Of a stretch of DNA of 64,000 nucleotides, positions 18,186 through 27,804 are shown one piece after another. Position 1 is the first letter of the stretch. Each line of letters opens with the position of its first letter. The notes below the pieces were generated by a model, which did no database searches, was not told the DNA's origin, and worked only from the letters and a program-made list of their open reading frames with translations. This DNA is from Comamonadaceae bacterium ALPHA2B (GTDB lineage: Bacteria > Pseudomonadota > Gammaproteobacteria > Burkholderiales > Burkholderiaceae_C): assembly GCA_005503065.1 (NCBI GenBank), contig SCOE01000019.1, positions 1-64,000 on the forward strand, read 5' to 3'. Made by a program: the position numbers and the translations under genes.

Positions 18186-19160
18186 CTAGCGCTTCTGGAT
18201 GCGGGGGTCGACGAGGCGGTAGCACAGGTCGGTGAGCAGGTTCATCACCAGCACGACCACGGCCGACAGCAGCAGCACGCCGAGGATCGTGGGGTAGTCG
18301 CGGCGCAGCACCGACTCGAAGGCCAGGCGGCCCAGGCCCGGCCAGTTGAAGACCGTCTCGACCAGGATGGCGCCGGCCAGCACATTGCCGAACTGCAGTC
18401 CCAGCACGGTGACCACCGGCAGGATGGCGTTGCGCAGCGCATGCTTGTAGAGCACCACGCGGTCGGCCAGCCCCTTGGCGCGCGCGGTGCGGATGAAGTC
18501 GGAGCCCAGCACCTCGAGCATGCTGGCGCGCGCCAGCCGGCTGTAGTGCGCCAGGTAGACCAGCGACAGCGTGAAGGTGGGCAGCACCAGGTGCCAGAGC
18601 ACGTCGAGCACGCCCGCCAGGCCCTTGTCGCTGCCGTCGATGGAGCGCATGTCCGCCACCGGGAAGATCGGCAGCACCGAGGCGAACAGGATCACCAGCA
18701 GGATGCCGGTCCAGAACACCGGCGCCGCGAAGCCCACCAGCGAGAGCACCGTGATGGTCTGCGACAGCCAGCCGTTGGGCTTGCGCGCTGCCAGGACGCC
18801 GATGCCGGTGCCCGCCACGAAGGCACAGATCACCGAGCTGAGCACCAGCAGCAGCGTGGCCGGAATGCGCTCGCCGATCAGGTCGACCACCGGCAGGTTG
18901 AAGAAGTACGAGTAGCCCAGGTCCAGCCGGGCCACGCGCGAGAGGTACACGCCCAGCTGCACCGGCAGGGGCTTGTCCAGACCGTAGCTCTGCCGCAGCT
19001 CGGCCTTGAGCTCCTCGGACATGCCCCCGCTGGCGCCCGCGATGGTCTCCACCGGGTCGCCGGGCGCGGCGTGCACCAGCGCGAAGTTGAGCACCACCAC
19101 GGCCACCACCAGCAGCAGGGCCTGGCCGAGGCGCGAGGCGAGGAGTCGAAGCAGGTTCAT
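18186..19160 (-). CDS. Dpp/Opp-type ABC transporter permease (DppB-like)
   Basis: A 324-residue permease. The N-terminus RLGQALLLVVAVVVLNFALVHAAPGDPVE is the standard DppB opening; the coupling loop reads RTARAKGLADRVVLYKHALRNAILP and the C-terminus DLCYRLVDPRI is also typical. It lies 10 bases after the binding-protein gene and 12 before the DppC-like gene, so the whole importer is one transcription unit on the minus strand. Confidence 0.9.
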   Translation of the reverse strand: MNLLRLLASRLGQALLLVVAVVVLNFALVHAAPGDPVETIAGASGGMSEELKAELRQSYGLDKPLPVQLGVYLSRVARLDLGYSYFFNLPVVDLIGERIPATLLLVLSSVICAFVAGTGIGVLAARKPNGWLSQTITVLSLVGFAAPVFWTGILLVILFASVLPIFPVADMRSIDGSDKGLAGVLDVLWHLVLPTFTLSLVYLAHYSRLARASMLEVLGSDFIRTARAKGLADRVVLYKHALRNAILPVVTVLGLQFGNVLAGAILVETVFNWPGLGRLAFESVLRRDYPTILGVLLLSAVVVLVMNLLTDLCYRLVDPRIQKR

Positions 19161-19170
19161 GGCCGGCGCA

Positions 19171-20769
19171 TCACTTCATGTAGACGTCGTCCATGGGCGA
19201 CGCGGGACCCCAGATGGTCGTCGGCACGTTGCCCACCTTCTTGCTCGCCACCGTGTGGTAGGGCGTGAGGTTGATGAAGACGATCGGCACTTCGTCCGTC
19301 ACGATCTTCTCGAAGGTGGCGTAGTAGGCCTTGCGCTTGACCGGGTCGACGATGGTGCCGGCGGCGTTGAGCAGTTCGTCGACCTTGGGGTTGCTGTACG
19401 ACTGGGTGTTGGTCCAGATGATGGGCTTGATGTTGGTCGACAGGTAGGTGCGGTGCACGCCGATCACCGGGTCGCCCCAGTTGAAGACGTTGTCCATCGT
19501 CATGTCGAAGTCGTGCGCGGCGATGCGCTTGGCCCAGGCCGGGAAGTCGGCGGAAGCCCGCACCTCGACGGTCACGCCCACCTTCTTGAGCTGCGATCGC
19601 AGGTACTCGGCCACGTTCTTCTGCTGCTCGTCCGAGCCCGGCAGGTAGTCGATGGTGAGCTTGAAACGCTCGCCGTTGGCGCCGGCCTTGTAGCCCGCGG
19701 CGTCGAGCATCTCGGCCGACTTCTTCAGGTCGACCGGGTACTTCACGAGGTCGGGCACGGCAAACGGGCTGCTCGGCACGATCGGGCCGTCGGCCACGGT
19801 GGCGAAGCCGCCCATCAGGGCCTTGGTGATGAAGTTCTTGTCGATCGCGAAGGCGATGGCCTTGCGCACGTTGACGTCGTTGAGCGGCTTCTTGGCCGTG
19901 TTGAAGGCCAGCCAGTTGATGGAGCCGATGCCCTCATAGCCGCGATCGGTGATCTGCAGGTTGGGGTTGTTCTTCAGGCGCTTGAGGTCCACCGAGCCCA
20001 CGGCGTAGGGCAGCATCTGGATGTCGCCGCGCTCCACGCCGAGCACCAGCGACTGCGTGTCCGGCGTGATGCTGATGATGAGCTTGTCCAGGTGCGGCTT
20101 GCCCGGCAGGAAGAACTTGTCGAACTTCTCCAGCACGATGCGTTGGCCGGGCTTGAACTCGGTGAGTTTGAAGGGACCCGAGCCCACCACGTCCTGGCTG
20201 TTGCGGGGGTGGTTCTTCAGGTCCGCGCCGTCGCCGTAGATGTGCTTGGGCAGGATCGGGCACAGGGCCGGCGACATGGCCAGCACGATGGCCGGATGCG
20301 GCGTGGCCATGCGGATGACGGCGGTGTACGGGTCGGGCGTGTCCACCTTCTCGACCGGGCCGAGCATGGTCGAGAACGGGTGGTTGGCCTTGATCGCCAT
20401 GATCGAGAAGGCGACGTCGGCCGAGGTGATCGGCTTGCCGTCGTGGAACACCGCGTTCTTGCGCAGGTTCAGCGTCAGCGACTTGGCGTCGTCCGACAGC
20501 TTCCACGACTCGGCCAGATAGGGCTGCGGATTCCACTTGTCGTCGAAGCGCAGCGGGCTGGCGAAGATCTGCGTCGAGGGCAGCGCGGTGGCGATGCCGG
20601 ACTGCACGGCACCGTTGAGGTGGCGCGGCGCCTGCGGTGTGCCGATGACCAGCGTGCCGCCCTCCTTCACGGCCTGTGCCGAGGCGGGCAGGGCGAGCAG
20701 GCTGCCGCCGGCGACGAGCGTGGCGGCCGCGACGGCGAGTGCACGGCGCGAGAGGGAAAGGGTGTTCAT
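19171..20769 (-). CDS. ABC transporter substrate-binding protein, family 5 (DppA/OppA type)
   Basis: A 532-residue periplasmic binding protein (SBP_bac_5). The signal peptide ends at about residue 31 (LPASA-QA) and the mature chain has the family pattern ESWKLSDDAKSLTLNLRKNAVFHDGKPITSADVAFS and NVRKAIAFAIDKN. GGAG eight bases before ATG 20769 supports this start over a GTG at 20778 that would overlap the ribosome site. It is the receptor of the importer encoded downstream. The ligand is not deducible; family members bind peptides, amines, opines or glutathione. Confidence 0.9.
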   Translation of the reverse strand: MNTLSLSRRALAVAAATLVAGGSLLALPASAQAVKEGGTLVIGTPQAPRHLNGAVQSGIATALPSTQIFASPLRFDDKWNPQPYLAESWKLSDDAKSLTLNLRKNAVFHDGKPITSADVAFSIMAIKANHPFSTMLGPVEKVDTPDPYTAVIRMATPHPAIVLAMSPALCPILPKHIYGDGADLKNHPRNSQDVVGSGPFKLTEFKPGQRIVLEKFDKFFLPGKPHLDKLIISITPDTQSLVLGVERGDIQMLPYAVGSVDLKRLKNNPNLQITDRGYEGIGSINWLAFNTAKKPLNDVNVRKAIAFAIDKNFITKALMGGFATVADGPIVPSSPFAVPDLVKYPVDLKKSAEMLDAAGYKAGANGERFKLTIDYLPGSDEQQKNVAEYLRSQLKKVGVTVEVRASADFPAWAKRIAAHDFDMTMDNVFNWGDPVIGVHRTYLSTNIKPIIWTNTQSYSNPKVDELLNAAGTIVDPVKRKAYYATFEKIVTDEVPIVFINLTPYHTVASKKVGNVPTTIWGPASPMDDVYMK

Positions 20770-20841
20770 GCGGTTCACTCCGGAGTCAAGACAAGGAAAG
20801 GGTGGGGATGTGCAAGATGCGTTCCGCAGCGGACGTGCCGT

Positions 20842-22245
20842 TCAGAGCACTTCGTCCTTGAGCCAGTACCACTTGTAGAGAAAGCTCTGCCCGAGGCGGC
20901 GGAAGGGCGCGGCCCATTCGCCTTGCGCGGGGAAGGGCAGCGCATCGCGGTAGATGGGCAGCAGGTCGATGGCGGCATCGCGTTCGCCCGCGATGCGCTG
21001 TGCCATGCGCCGGCCCGCGTGCGCCGAGAAGGACACGCCGTTGCCGCCGTAGCCCAGCGCGTAGAAGACCTGTTGCGCCGCGTCGGGCTGCACGACGCGG
21101 GGCATCATGTCGTGGCTCACGTCGACCCAACCCCACCACGAATGGTCGACCTGGATGCCGGCGAGCGCCGGGAACTTGCGCGCGATGCCGTCGGTGAGCA
21201 GCCGGTAGTGCTGCTCGCGGTGCGCGTCCGCGCCGGTGATCGAGCTGCGGCTGCCGATCTGCAGGCGGTTGCCGGGCAGCAGGCGGTAGTAGTAGCGCAG
21301 CGTGCGCGTGTCGGTGATGGCGATGCGGGTCTTGAAGTTGGTCGCCTTCAGTTCCCCGTCGGTCAGCGGCCGCGTGACCAGGCAGTTCGACAGCACCGGG
21401 AAGTAGCGGTTCGTGAGGCTGCGGTGCAGCCCCGGCGCGGTGTAGGCACCGGTGGCGATGCCCACGGCACGCGCGCGCACCGTGCCGCCGGGCGTGCGCA
21501 GGTGGTGCACGCCGTTCTTCGTTTCCCAGCCCGTCACGGGGCTGCCGGGGTGCACGCGCACACCGAGTTCGCGCGCCATCTTCAGGTAGCCGTAGGCGAG
21601 CTTCAGCGGATGCACCGAGATGCCTTCGGACTCGTACTGCGCGCCCACGGCGTCGCGGTCGTCGAGCCAGTCGCGCCGGACTTCCTCGGCGCTGAGCATC
21701 CGCGCGTCGTAGCCGAAGTGCTTGCGCATCACCTCCGTCTCGTGGCGCAGGAACTCCATCTTCTTCTCGCGGTGGGCGACGAAGAGGTGCCCGCCGGGCT
21801 GCGCGTCGCAATCCACCTGCGCGACCAGGTCGGCGAAGGTCTGGAAGCCGTAGCGGATCTCGGCGTCGAGCCGCTTCGCCACGTCCAGGCCCCAGCGCTC
21901 GATCCACTGCGAGCGGTAGAGCCGGCCGCTGGCGTTCTGGCCCTGGCCGCCGTTGCGGCTGGTGCAGCCCCACGCCACGCGGTTGGCCTCGAGCACCGTG
22001 GCCCGGATGCCATGCTCCTTGGCGAGGAAAAGGGCGGTGGCCAGGCCGGTGAAGCCGGAGCCGATGATGACCACGTCGGCGTCCGTGTCCTGCGTGACCG
22101 GGCCGTCGTCGTCCGGCGGCATGCCGGCCGAGGCGGCCCACCAGGTGGGTGCGTAGTCGCGGTTGCGGCCCGGCCCGTCGGAGACCAGCGGGTCGTAGGC
22201 CGGGTCGTAGGCGGCGAACATCTCGCGCGGGGTGCTGATGCCCAT
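20842..22245 (-). CDS. FAD-dependent amine/amino acid oxidoreductase (DAO family)
   Basis: A 467-residue flavoprotein of the DadA/PuuB-like DAO family. The Rossmann motif VVIIGSGFTGLATALFLA has its glycines at G62, G64 and G67, followed by E86 (VLEANRV) for the ribose. WGCTSRNGGQ resembles the gamma-glutamylputrescine oxidase region, and GYGGNGVSFS near the C-terminus completes the FAD site. It probably oxidises an amine or N-substituted amino acid brought in by the importer encoded next to it. The exact substrate is unknown. Confidence 0.82.
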   Translation of the reverse strand: MGISTPREMFAAYDPAYDPLVSDGPGRNRDYAPTWWAASAGMPPDDDGPVTQDTDADVVIIGSGFTGLATALFLAKEHGIRATVLEANRVAWGCTSRNGGQGQNASGRLYRSQWIERWGLDVAKRLDAEIRYGFQTFADLVAQVDCDAQPGGHLFVAHREKKMEFLRHETEVMRKHFGYDARMLSAEEVRRDWLDDRDAVGAQYESEGISVHPLKLAYGYLKMARELGVRVHPGSPVTGWETKNGVHHLRTPGGTVRARAVGIATGAYTAPGLHRSLTNRYFPVLSNCLVTRPLTDGELKATNFKTRIAITDTRTLRYYYRLLPGNRLQIGSRSSITGADAHREQHYRLLTDGIARKFPALAGIQVDHSWWGWVDVSHDMMPRVVQPDAAQQVFYALGYGGNGVSFSAHAGRRMAQRIAGERDAAIDLLPIYRDALPFPAQGEWAAPFRRLGQSFLYKWYWLKDEVL

Positions 22246-22257
22246 GGCTCTTCTTCC

Positions 22258-22659
22258 TCAGGCGGCCGGCAGCGCGGGACGGTTCTTGCGGAACACGTTC
22301 TTGACGAGGATCTTGCCGTCCTTGAAGGTGAAGAGGTCCACGCCGTCCGATTCGCTGCGCGTGCCGTCGGCGGCGGTGCCGGTGAAGGTCCATTCCGAGA
22401 CGCCGCGGTCGCCGGCGACGAAGTGGCGGCCGTTGCGCCACTGCGCATCGGGGAAGTTCTTCCACGCCGACTCGAAGGCCGCGGCGACCGCCGCATGCCC
22501 TTCGTGGCGGGTGCCGCAGGCCAGCGGCCCGGCGGCGGTCTCGAACACGCAGTCGGCGTGCATGAAGGACATCAGGGCCGGCAGGTCGTGGCGGTTCCAG
22601 GCGTCGGAGAACGCGGCGAGCATCTCGACGCTGGCAGGGAAGTATTCGGCGGAAGACAT
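22258..22659 (-). CDS. SnoaL/NTF2-like protein
   Basis: A 133-residue protein of the NTF2-like fold: an N-terminal helix pair (MLAAFSDAWNRHDLPALMSFMHADCVFET), then sheet segments, ending in VDLFTFKDGKILVKNVFRK. Such proteins act as small hydrolases, isomerases or binding subunits. It is the first gene of the minus-strand operon, 12 bases before the FAD oxidoreductase gene and divergent from the MocR-type regulator, so it likely takes part in the same pathway. Its role is unknown. Confidence 0.75.
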   Translation of the reverse strand: MSSAEYFPASVEMLAAFSDAWNRHDLPALMSFMHADCVFETAAGPLACGTRHEGHAAVAAAFESAWKNFPDAQWRNGRHFVAGDRGVSEWTFTGTAADGTRSESDGVDLFTFKDGKILVKNVFRKNRPALPAA

Positions 22660-22830
22660 GGGGATTCGGGGATGGCGCGGAAGATGCAGGGCAGTCTAGG
22701 AATCGCCCGACCGAAACCCATAGAGCCAGATGCCCCCGATCGTTCGAGCCACATGCGGCCAGCCATGCACCAACAGCGGGACCGCGCCCCGCCTGTGTGC
22801 ACATTCACGCATTGCCCGCAGGGGCAAGGC

Positions 22831-24396
22831 ATGAGCGCGTCCGACCGTCCCGACGCCGGGCTGCCTCTCTGGGCGCGCCTGTTCAGGCTGCCCGAGCATC
22901 CGGGGCTCCCGATCCAGGTCCGCCTGCGCGCGGTGGTGGTGCAGGCCATCCTCGACGGCCGGCTCGGCCCGGGCACTGCACTGCCTTCGTCGCGCGACCT
23001 GGCGCAGGCGCTCTCGCTGAGCCGCAACACCGTCACCGCGGCCTACGAGCAACTGGTGGAAGAGGGCTTCCTGGAGGCGCGCCCGCGCCGCGGCGTGTTC
23101 GTGGCGGCCAACGCCGCGCCTGCGCGCGCCGACGTGGCGGTGCTGCCCGACGATCCCTTCCGTGCCGCCAGTGCGCCCGCCACGCAGCGGCCGCCCGACT
23201 GGCGCCGGCGCGTGCTGCGCTCGCAGGCGCAGCGGCCCACGCTGGCCAAGCCCGAGCACTGGCACGACTACCCCTACCAGTTCGTCTACGGCACCTACGA
23301 CCCCGAGCTGTTCCCCACCGACGACTTCCGAGAATGCTGCGTGCGCAGCCTGAGCCGCGTGCAGCTGCCGCAGTGGACGCCCGACTTCGAGAAGGTCGAC
23401 GTCGAGGCGCTGGTCGAGCAGATCCGCCAGCGCCTGCTGCCGCAGCGCGGCGTGTTCGCACTGGCCGACGAGATCCTCATCACCGTGGGCTCCCAGCACG
23501 CCTGCTACCTGCTGGCCGAGGCGCTGTTCGACCGCGGCTCGCGCGTCGGCTTCGAGGAGCCCGGCCACCCGCACGCGCGCAATTCCTTCTCGGTGCGCGG
23601 GCCGCAGATGGTCAACATCGCGGTCGATGACGAAGGCCTGGTGGTCGACGCCATGCCTGACATCGACTACGTCTTCGTCACGCCCTCGCACCAGAGCCCG
23701 ACCACGCGCACGCTGAGCCTGGAGCGCCGCCAGTGGCTGCTGCGCAAGGCCGAGCTGCACGACTTCGTCATCATCGAGGACGACTACGAGGCCGAGAACC
23801 TCTACGCCGGCGCGCCCATGCCCGCGCTCAAGAGCCTGGACACGAGCGGCCGCGTCATCTACATCGGCTCGCTGTCCAAGAGCCTGTCGCCCGCGCTGCG
23901 CCTGGGCTACATCGTGGCACCGCGGGAGCTGATCGCCGAGCTGCGCGTGCTGCGCCACGCGCAGGTGCGCCACCCCAGCGCCTTCCTGCAGCATGCGTAT
24001 GCGATGTTCCTTTCGCTGGGCCACCACGAGTCGCATGCGCGTCGCGTCAACGCCATCGTGCAGGAGCGCCTCGCGCGCGTCGCCGACGCGCTGCAGCGCC
24101 ACCTGCCGGACTTCCGCTTCACGCCGCCGCAGGGCGGTGCGTCGCTGTGGGTCGAGGGGCCGGACTGGCTGGACTCGGCCGAACTGGCCGACGTGGCGCG
24201 CGGCCACGGGGTGCTGATCGAGGCGGGCCGCGTGTTCTACGACCAGCCGCCGTACCCGTGCCCGCAGTTCCGCCTGCGGCTGTCGTCCATCTCGGGCGCG
24301 CAGATCGATGCGGGCATCCGCGCGCTCGCGCTCGCGGTGCAGGAGCTGGCGGCGGCGCGCGGCATCCGGCGCAGCGGCGCCGGGCTCGTCCACTGA
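22831..24396 (+). CDS. MocR/PdxR-type GntR-family regulator with aminotransferase domain
   Basis: A 521-residue fusion. Residues about 12-90 are a GntR winged helix (PIQVRLRAVVVQAILDGRLGPGTALPSSRDLAQALSLSRNTVTAAYEQLVEEGFLEARPRRGVF is the region); about 125-510 is a class I aminotransferase-like domain with the PLP lysine K350 in GSLSKSLSP. Regulators of this type bind PLP or a PLP-amine adduct and control pyridoxal, GABA or amine genes. The gene diverges from the amine-oxidase/importer operon and is its probable regulator. ATG 22831 is chosen because the family sequence begins just after it. Confidence 0.88.
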   Translation: MSASDRPDAGLPLWARLFRLPEHPGLPIQVRLRAVVVQAILDGRLGPGTALPSSRDLAQALSLSRNTVTAAYEQLVEEGFLEARPRRGVFVAANAAPARADVAVLPDDPFRAASAPATQRPPDWRRRVLRSQAQRPTLAKPEHWHDYPYQFVYGTYDPELFPTDDFRECCVRSLSRVQLPQWTPDFEKVDVEALVEQIRQRLLPQRGVFALADEILITVGSQHACYLLAEALFDRGSRVGFEEPGHPHARNSFSVRGPQMVNIAVDDEGLVVDAMPDIDYVFVTPSHQSPTTRTLSLERRQWLLRKAELHDFVIIEDDYEAENLYAGAPMPALKSLDTSGRVIYIGSLSKSLSPALRLGYIVAPRELIAELRVLRHAQVRHPSAFLQHAYAMFLSLGHHESHARRVNAIVQERLARVADALQRHLPDFRFTPPQGGASLWVEGPDWLDSAELADVARGHGVLIEAGRVFYDQPPYPCPQFRLRLSSISGAQIDAGIRALALAVQELAAARGIRRSGAGLVH

Positions 24397-24755
24397 AGGG
24401 AGCGGGCCTTGCTCGACAGGCGCATGAGCTTCTGAGGAATGCGTCGTTCGCGCCTGCGCACGGGCCGCTCAGAATGCGCCGGCCTCGCGCGCCGTGGTCG
24501 CGGCAGGCGATTGATAACGAACGTGACGAATTCGGCGCCAGCCCAGCATCCACGGGGGCTGCAGGCCGATCGCACTTCGTGATTTCAGCGCATCGGCTGC
24601 GCCGAAGCGGTGCCGTGCAGGCCCCCATCGCACCAGCCGGGTGCCGGCGCCGCGACGCTGGCTCCAGCGATCGCGCGGCGCTGGCACTTGGTGGCGCCCG
24701 GTCCGCGCCGCAGAGTGCGGACATCGATCCATCCACCCATTCTCAGGAGGTCCTC
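24397..24755. other. Intergenic region before tauA
   Basis: 359 bases with no supported gene. It contains one family C repeat (24510-24577, minus orientation) and ends in a strong Shine-Dalgarno AGGAGG (24745-24750) for tauA. No convincing promoter hexamers or terminator were seen. Confidence 0.6.
24510..24577 (-). repeat. Intergenic repeat family C, copy 2
   Basis: On the minus strand it reads TGCGATCGGCCTGCAGCCC, a variable part, then GCGCCGAATTCGTCACGTTCGTTA. It aligns with copies at 11249 and 42007. It lies between the MocR-type regulator gene and tauA. Confidence 0.55.
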
Positions 24756-25772
24756 ATGACGACATTCGCCCCCCGCCTCGCGGCCACCGCGCTGCTCGCC
24801 GCCCTCGCCTTCGGCGCGCAGGCGCAGACCAAGGAGGTCACGATCGCTCACCAGGACATGGTGGTGCCCTGGCGCTATGCGCAGGTGACGGGCGAGATCG
24901 AGAAGAGCACGGGCTACAAGATCAACTTCCGCAAGTTCGCCGGCGGTGGCGACGTGATCCGCGCGATGGCCTCGGGCCAGGTGCAGATCGGCGAGGCCGG
25001 CTCGGCGCCGGTCGCCTCCGCGCTGTCGCAGGGCCTGCCGGTGGAACTGGTCTGGATCCTGGACAACATCAACGATGCCGAGGCGATGGTGGCGCGCAAC
25101 GGTTCGGGCGTGAACAGCCTGGCCGACCTCAAGGGCAAGAAGATCGGCGTGCCCTTCACCTCGACCACGCACTTCCACACGCTGGTCGCGCTGGAGGCCG
25201 CCAAGGTCGATCCTGCGCAGGTGAAGATCCTCAACATGCGCCCACCCGAGATCGCCGCCGCCTGGGAGCGTGGCGACATCGACGCCACCTTCGTCTGGGA
25301 CCCGGTGCTGTCCAAGGTCAAGGCCAGCGGCAAGCAGATCATCAGCTCGGGCCAGATCGCGCAGCAGACCGGCAAGGCGACCTTCGACGGCATCATCGCC
25401 AACAAGGCCTGGGCGGCGTCCAACGCCGACTTCATGGTGAAGTTTCTCTCCGCCATCGCCAAGGCCGACGCCAGCTACACGGCCGGCAAGGCGCAATGGA
25501 GCGCGGGCTCGCCGCAGGTGAAGGCGGTGGCGCAGGTCACCGGCGCCACCGAGGCCGACGTGCCGGCCGCCATGGCGCTGTACCGCTTCGTGCCGCCGGC
25601 CGAGCAGGCCTCGGCCACCTGGCTGGGTGGCGGGGCCAAGGGCGGTGCCGCCCAGTCGCTGGCGGCCACCGCCGCCTTCCTCAAGACGCAGGGCACCATC
25701 GGCAACGTGCTGCCCGACTACAGCGTGGGCGTGAACCCGGCGTACGCGGCCAAGGCCGTGGCCACGCCCTGA
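24756..25772 (+). CDS. tauA: Taurine-type ABC transporter substrate-binding protein
   Basis: A 338-residue periplasmic binding protein with a signal peptide ending AQA near residue 23. The chain follows TauA closely in pattern: IRAMASGQVQIGEAGSAPVA, KKIGVPFTSTTHFHTLVALE and RPPEIAAAWERGDIDATFVWDPVL. It delivers taurine or another short sulfonate to TauBC. AGGAGG at 24745-24750 fixes the start. No tauD dioxygenase gene follows in this window, so desulfonation must be encoded elsewhere, or the ligand differs. Confidence 0.87.
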   Translation: MTTFAPRLAATALLAALAFGAQAQTKEVTIAHQDMVVPWRYAQVTGEIEKSTGYKINFRKFAGGGDVIRAMASGQVQIGEAGSAPVASALSQGLPVELVWILDNINDAEAMVARNGSGVNSLADLKGKKIGVPFTSTTHFHTLVALEAAKVDPAQVKILNMRPPEIAAAWERGDIDATFVWDPVLSKVKASGKQIISSGQIAQQTGKATFDGIIANKAWAASNADFMVKFLSAIAKADASYTAGKAQWSAGSPQVKAVAQVTGATEADVPAAMALYRFVPPAEQASATWLGGGAKGGAAQSLAATAAFLKTQGTIGNVLPDYSVGVNPAYAAKAVATP

Positions 25773-25797
25773 CCGGCCGCCGCGCGGAAGGACGCAT

Positions 25798-26583
25798 ATG
25801 CAGGGACTGCGCATCGAGAACGTCGGCGTGACCTACGCCGGCGACAACGGGCAGGACGTGGTGGCGCTGCAGAAGGTCGACCTCGACTTCGCCGCCGGGG
25901 AGTTCGTGGTCGCCGTCGGCGCCTCGGGCTGTGGCAAGACCACGCTGCTGTCGTCCATCGCCGGCTTCATGTCGCCGAGCGAAGGCTACATCTTCGTCAA
26001 CGGCCGGCAGGTCGACGGGCCCGGCGCCGACCGCGGCGTGGTGTTCCAGAAGCACGCGCTGATGCCCTGGCTCAACGTCATCGACAACGTCGCTTTCGGG
26101 CTGAAGATGCGGGGCGTGGGCAAGGCCGAGCGGCATGCGGAGGCGATGAAGCAGGTCCGCGCCGTGGGTCTGGAGCGCTATGCCACGCAGGCGGTCTACC
26201 AGCTCTCCGGCGGGCAGCAGCAGCGCGTGGGCATCGCGCGGGCACTGGCCTCCAATCCGGCCATGCTGCTGATGGACGAGCCCTTCGGCGCGCTGGACTC
26301 GCTCACGCGCGAGCAGGTGCAGGAGTCGGTGCTGCAGATCTGGGCGCGGGAGCGGAAGCTGGTCTTCTTCATCACGCACGACGTCGAGGAGGCGCTCTTC
26401 CTGGCCACGCAGCTGATCGTGATGACGCCTTCGCCCGGGCGCGTGTCGCGGCGCTACGAACTCGACTTCGGCCGCCAGTACGTGGCCGGCGGCAACGCGC
26501 GTGCCATCAAGTCGCAGCCGGAGTTCATCCGCCTGCGCGAAGAGGTGATCGATGCGATCCATGCCGGCGTTGCCGTGCATTGA
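25798..26583 (+). CDS. tauB: Taurine-type ABC transporter ATPase
   Basis: A 261-residue ABC ATPase with Walker [10 protein letters not shown], signature [16 protein letters not shown], Walker [13 protein letters not shown] and the TauB/SsuB stretch [24 protein letters not shown]. The C-terminus [22 protein letters not shown] is TauB-like. It starts 25 bases after tauA. Between it and tauC lies a long stem-loop (26607-26667), which may lower permease expression relative to tauAB. Confidence 0.9.
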   Translation: MQGLRIENVGVTYAGDNGQDVVALQKVDLDFAAGEFVVAVGASGCGKTTLLSSIAGFMSPSEGYIFVNGRQVDGPGADRGVVFQKHALMPWLNVIDNVAFGLKMRGVGKAERHAEAMKQVRAVGLERYATQAVYQLSGGQQQRVGIARALASNPAMLLMDEPFGALDSLTREQVQESVLQIWARERKLVFFITHDVEEALFLATQLIVMTPSPGRVSRRYELDFGRQYVAGGNARAIKSQPEFIRLREEVIDAIHAGVAVH

Positions 26584-26606
26584 CGCGTGCCCATGCGTCC
26601 TTCGAA

Positions 26607-26667
26607 CCGTTCACGCTGAGCCTGTCGGAGCGCCGCGCAGGGCCTTCGACAGGCTCAGCCCGAACGG
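26607..26667. repeat. Stem-loop repeat between tauB and tauC
   Basis: Arms of 24 bases: 26607-26630 (beginning CCGTTCACGCTGAGCC) and 26644-26667 (ending GGCTCAGCCCGAACGG). Their complementarity is 21 of 24, with a 13-base spacer. The core TTCGACAGGCTCAGC is a motif I recognise from dispersed repeats in several proteobacteria. The element sits 24 bases after the tauB stop and 59 before tauC. Confidence 0.7.
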
Positions 26668-26725
26668 ACCCTGTTGATCCAACACAAAACGGGGGTGAAT
26701 CCATCACCCTCAATGGGAGCACACC

Positions 26726-27625
26726 ATGAGCTCATCGGCTTCTCCGGTGACCGCCGGCGCTGCGACGTCGGGCGTCCTCTCGGCCGGCACACCCGCCCCC
26801 CAGGCGGCGCCAGCCGCTTCGTCCGCCCGCAAGGTCCGCGGCCACCGGCGCCCCGGCGAGGGCAGCACCACGGCCATCAGCATCGCCACCGTCGTCGTGC
26901 TGTGCGTGCTCTGGTGGGCCGCCGCGGCGCTGGCCTGGCTGCCGCCGCTGGTGCTGCCCTCGCCCGCCTCGGTGTGGGACGCCTTCGTCGCCGCGGTGAA
27001 GGGCCAGGGGCAGGGCGGCAAGCCGCTGCTGGAGCACTTCCTGTGGAGCCTGGGGCGCGTGTTCGGCGCCTTCGCGCTGGCCTGCATCACGGCCATCCCG
27101 GTGGGCATCCTCATGGGCACCTCGCGCGTGATGCGCGGCGTGTTCGACCCCATCATCGAGTTCTACCGCCCGCTGCCGCCGCTGGCCTACCTGCCGCTGG
27201 TCATCATCTGGTTCGGCATCGAGGAGACCTCGAAGGTGGTGCTGATCTACCTGGCCTGCTTCGCCCCCCTGGCCGTGGCGGCCCGCGCCGGCGTGAAGTC
27301 GGTGGGCAGCGAACAGATCAACGCCGCGCTCTCGCTGGGCGCGAGCCGCTGGCAGGTGGTGCGCCACGTCGTGCTGCCGGCCGCGCTGCCCGACATCCTC
27401 ACCGGCATGCGCATCGCCATCGGCTTCGGCTGGACCACGCTGGTCGCCGCCGAGATGGTGGCCGCCACCGCGGGCCTGGGGCAGCTGGTGCTCAACGCCA
27501 GCAACTTCCTGCGCACCGACGTGGTGGTGATGGGCATCATCGTCATCGGCATCGTGGCGCTGCTGTTCGACCTGCTGATGCGCCGCATCGAGGGCTGGCT
27601 GGTGCCGTGGAAGGGGCGGATGTGA
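26726..27625 (+). CDS. tauC: Taurine-type ABC transporter permease
   Basis: A 299-residue inner-membrane permease with a long Ala/Pro/Ser-rich cytoplasmic N-terminus (about 1-45) and six membrane helices. The coupling region NAALSLGASRWQVVRHVVLPAALPDILTG and the FYRPLPPLAYLPLVIIWFG helix are typical of the TauC/SsuC family. It completes the tauABC importer. A family A repeat follows 30 bases after its stop. Confidence 0.87.
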   Translation: MSSSASPVTAGAATSGVLSAGTPAPQAAPAASSARKVRGHRRPGEGSTTAISIATVVVLCVLWWAAAALAWLPPLVLPSPASVWDAFVAAVKGQGQGGKPLLEHFLWSLGRVFGAFALACITAIPVGILMGTSRVMRGVFDPIIEFYRPLPPLAYLPLVIIWFGIEETSKVVLIYLACFAPLAVAARAGVKSVGSEQINAALSLGASRWQVVRHVVLPAALPDILTGMRIAIGFGWTTLVAAEMVAATAGLGQLVLNASNFLRTDVVVMGIIVIGIVALLFDLLMRRIEGWLVPWKGRM

Positions 27626-27655
27626 GCGGGACCGCTGCAGGGTCGTTGGCCGGCT

Positions 27656-27717
27656 GCTATTGAATTTATAGCTGCTTGCGCAGACCCGGCGGGCGCGGCA
27701 GGCCTTTTTGGCTTGCA
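27656..27717 (+). repeat. Two-hairpin intergenic repeat, family A copy 2
   Basis: GCTAT (27656-27660) pairs with ATAGC (27668-27672); then CTGCTTGCGC, a GC-rich part with GGGCGC and the tail AGGCCTTTTTGGCTTGCA. It lies between tauC and the next plus-strand gene, in the same orientation as copy 1. Confidence 0.7.
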
Positions 27718-27804
27718 TCTGCAGCGCAGACATGTTCTCGCTATAACGGACTGCACGCTGCGCCCCGGCTTCCCGGCACACGCAGGACTGCAAGGACTTC
27801 CACC

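Noticed and set aside
19006-22830. Extension of the MocR-type regulator frame 3.8 kb upstream
   Set aside because: The open frame continues by chance through the importer operon on the other strand; family sequence begins only after ATG 22831.
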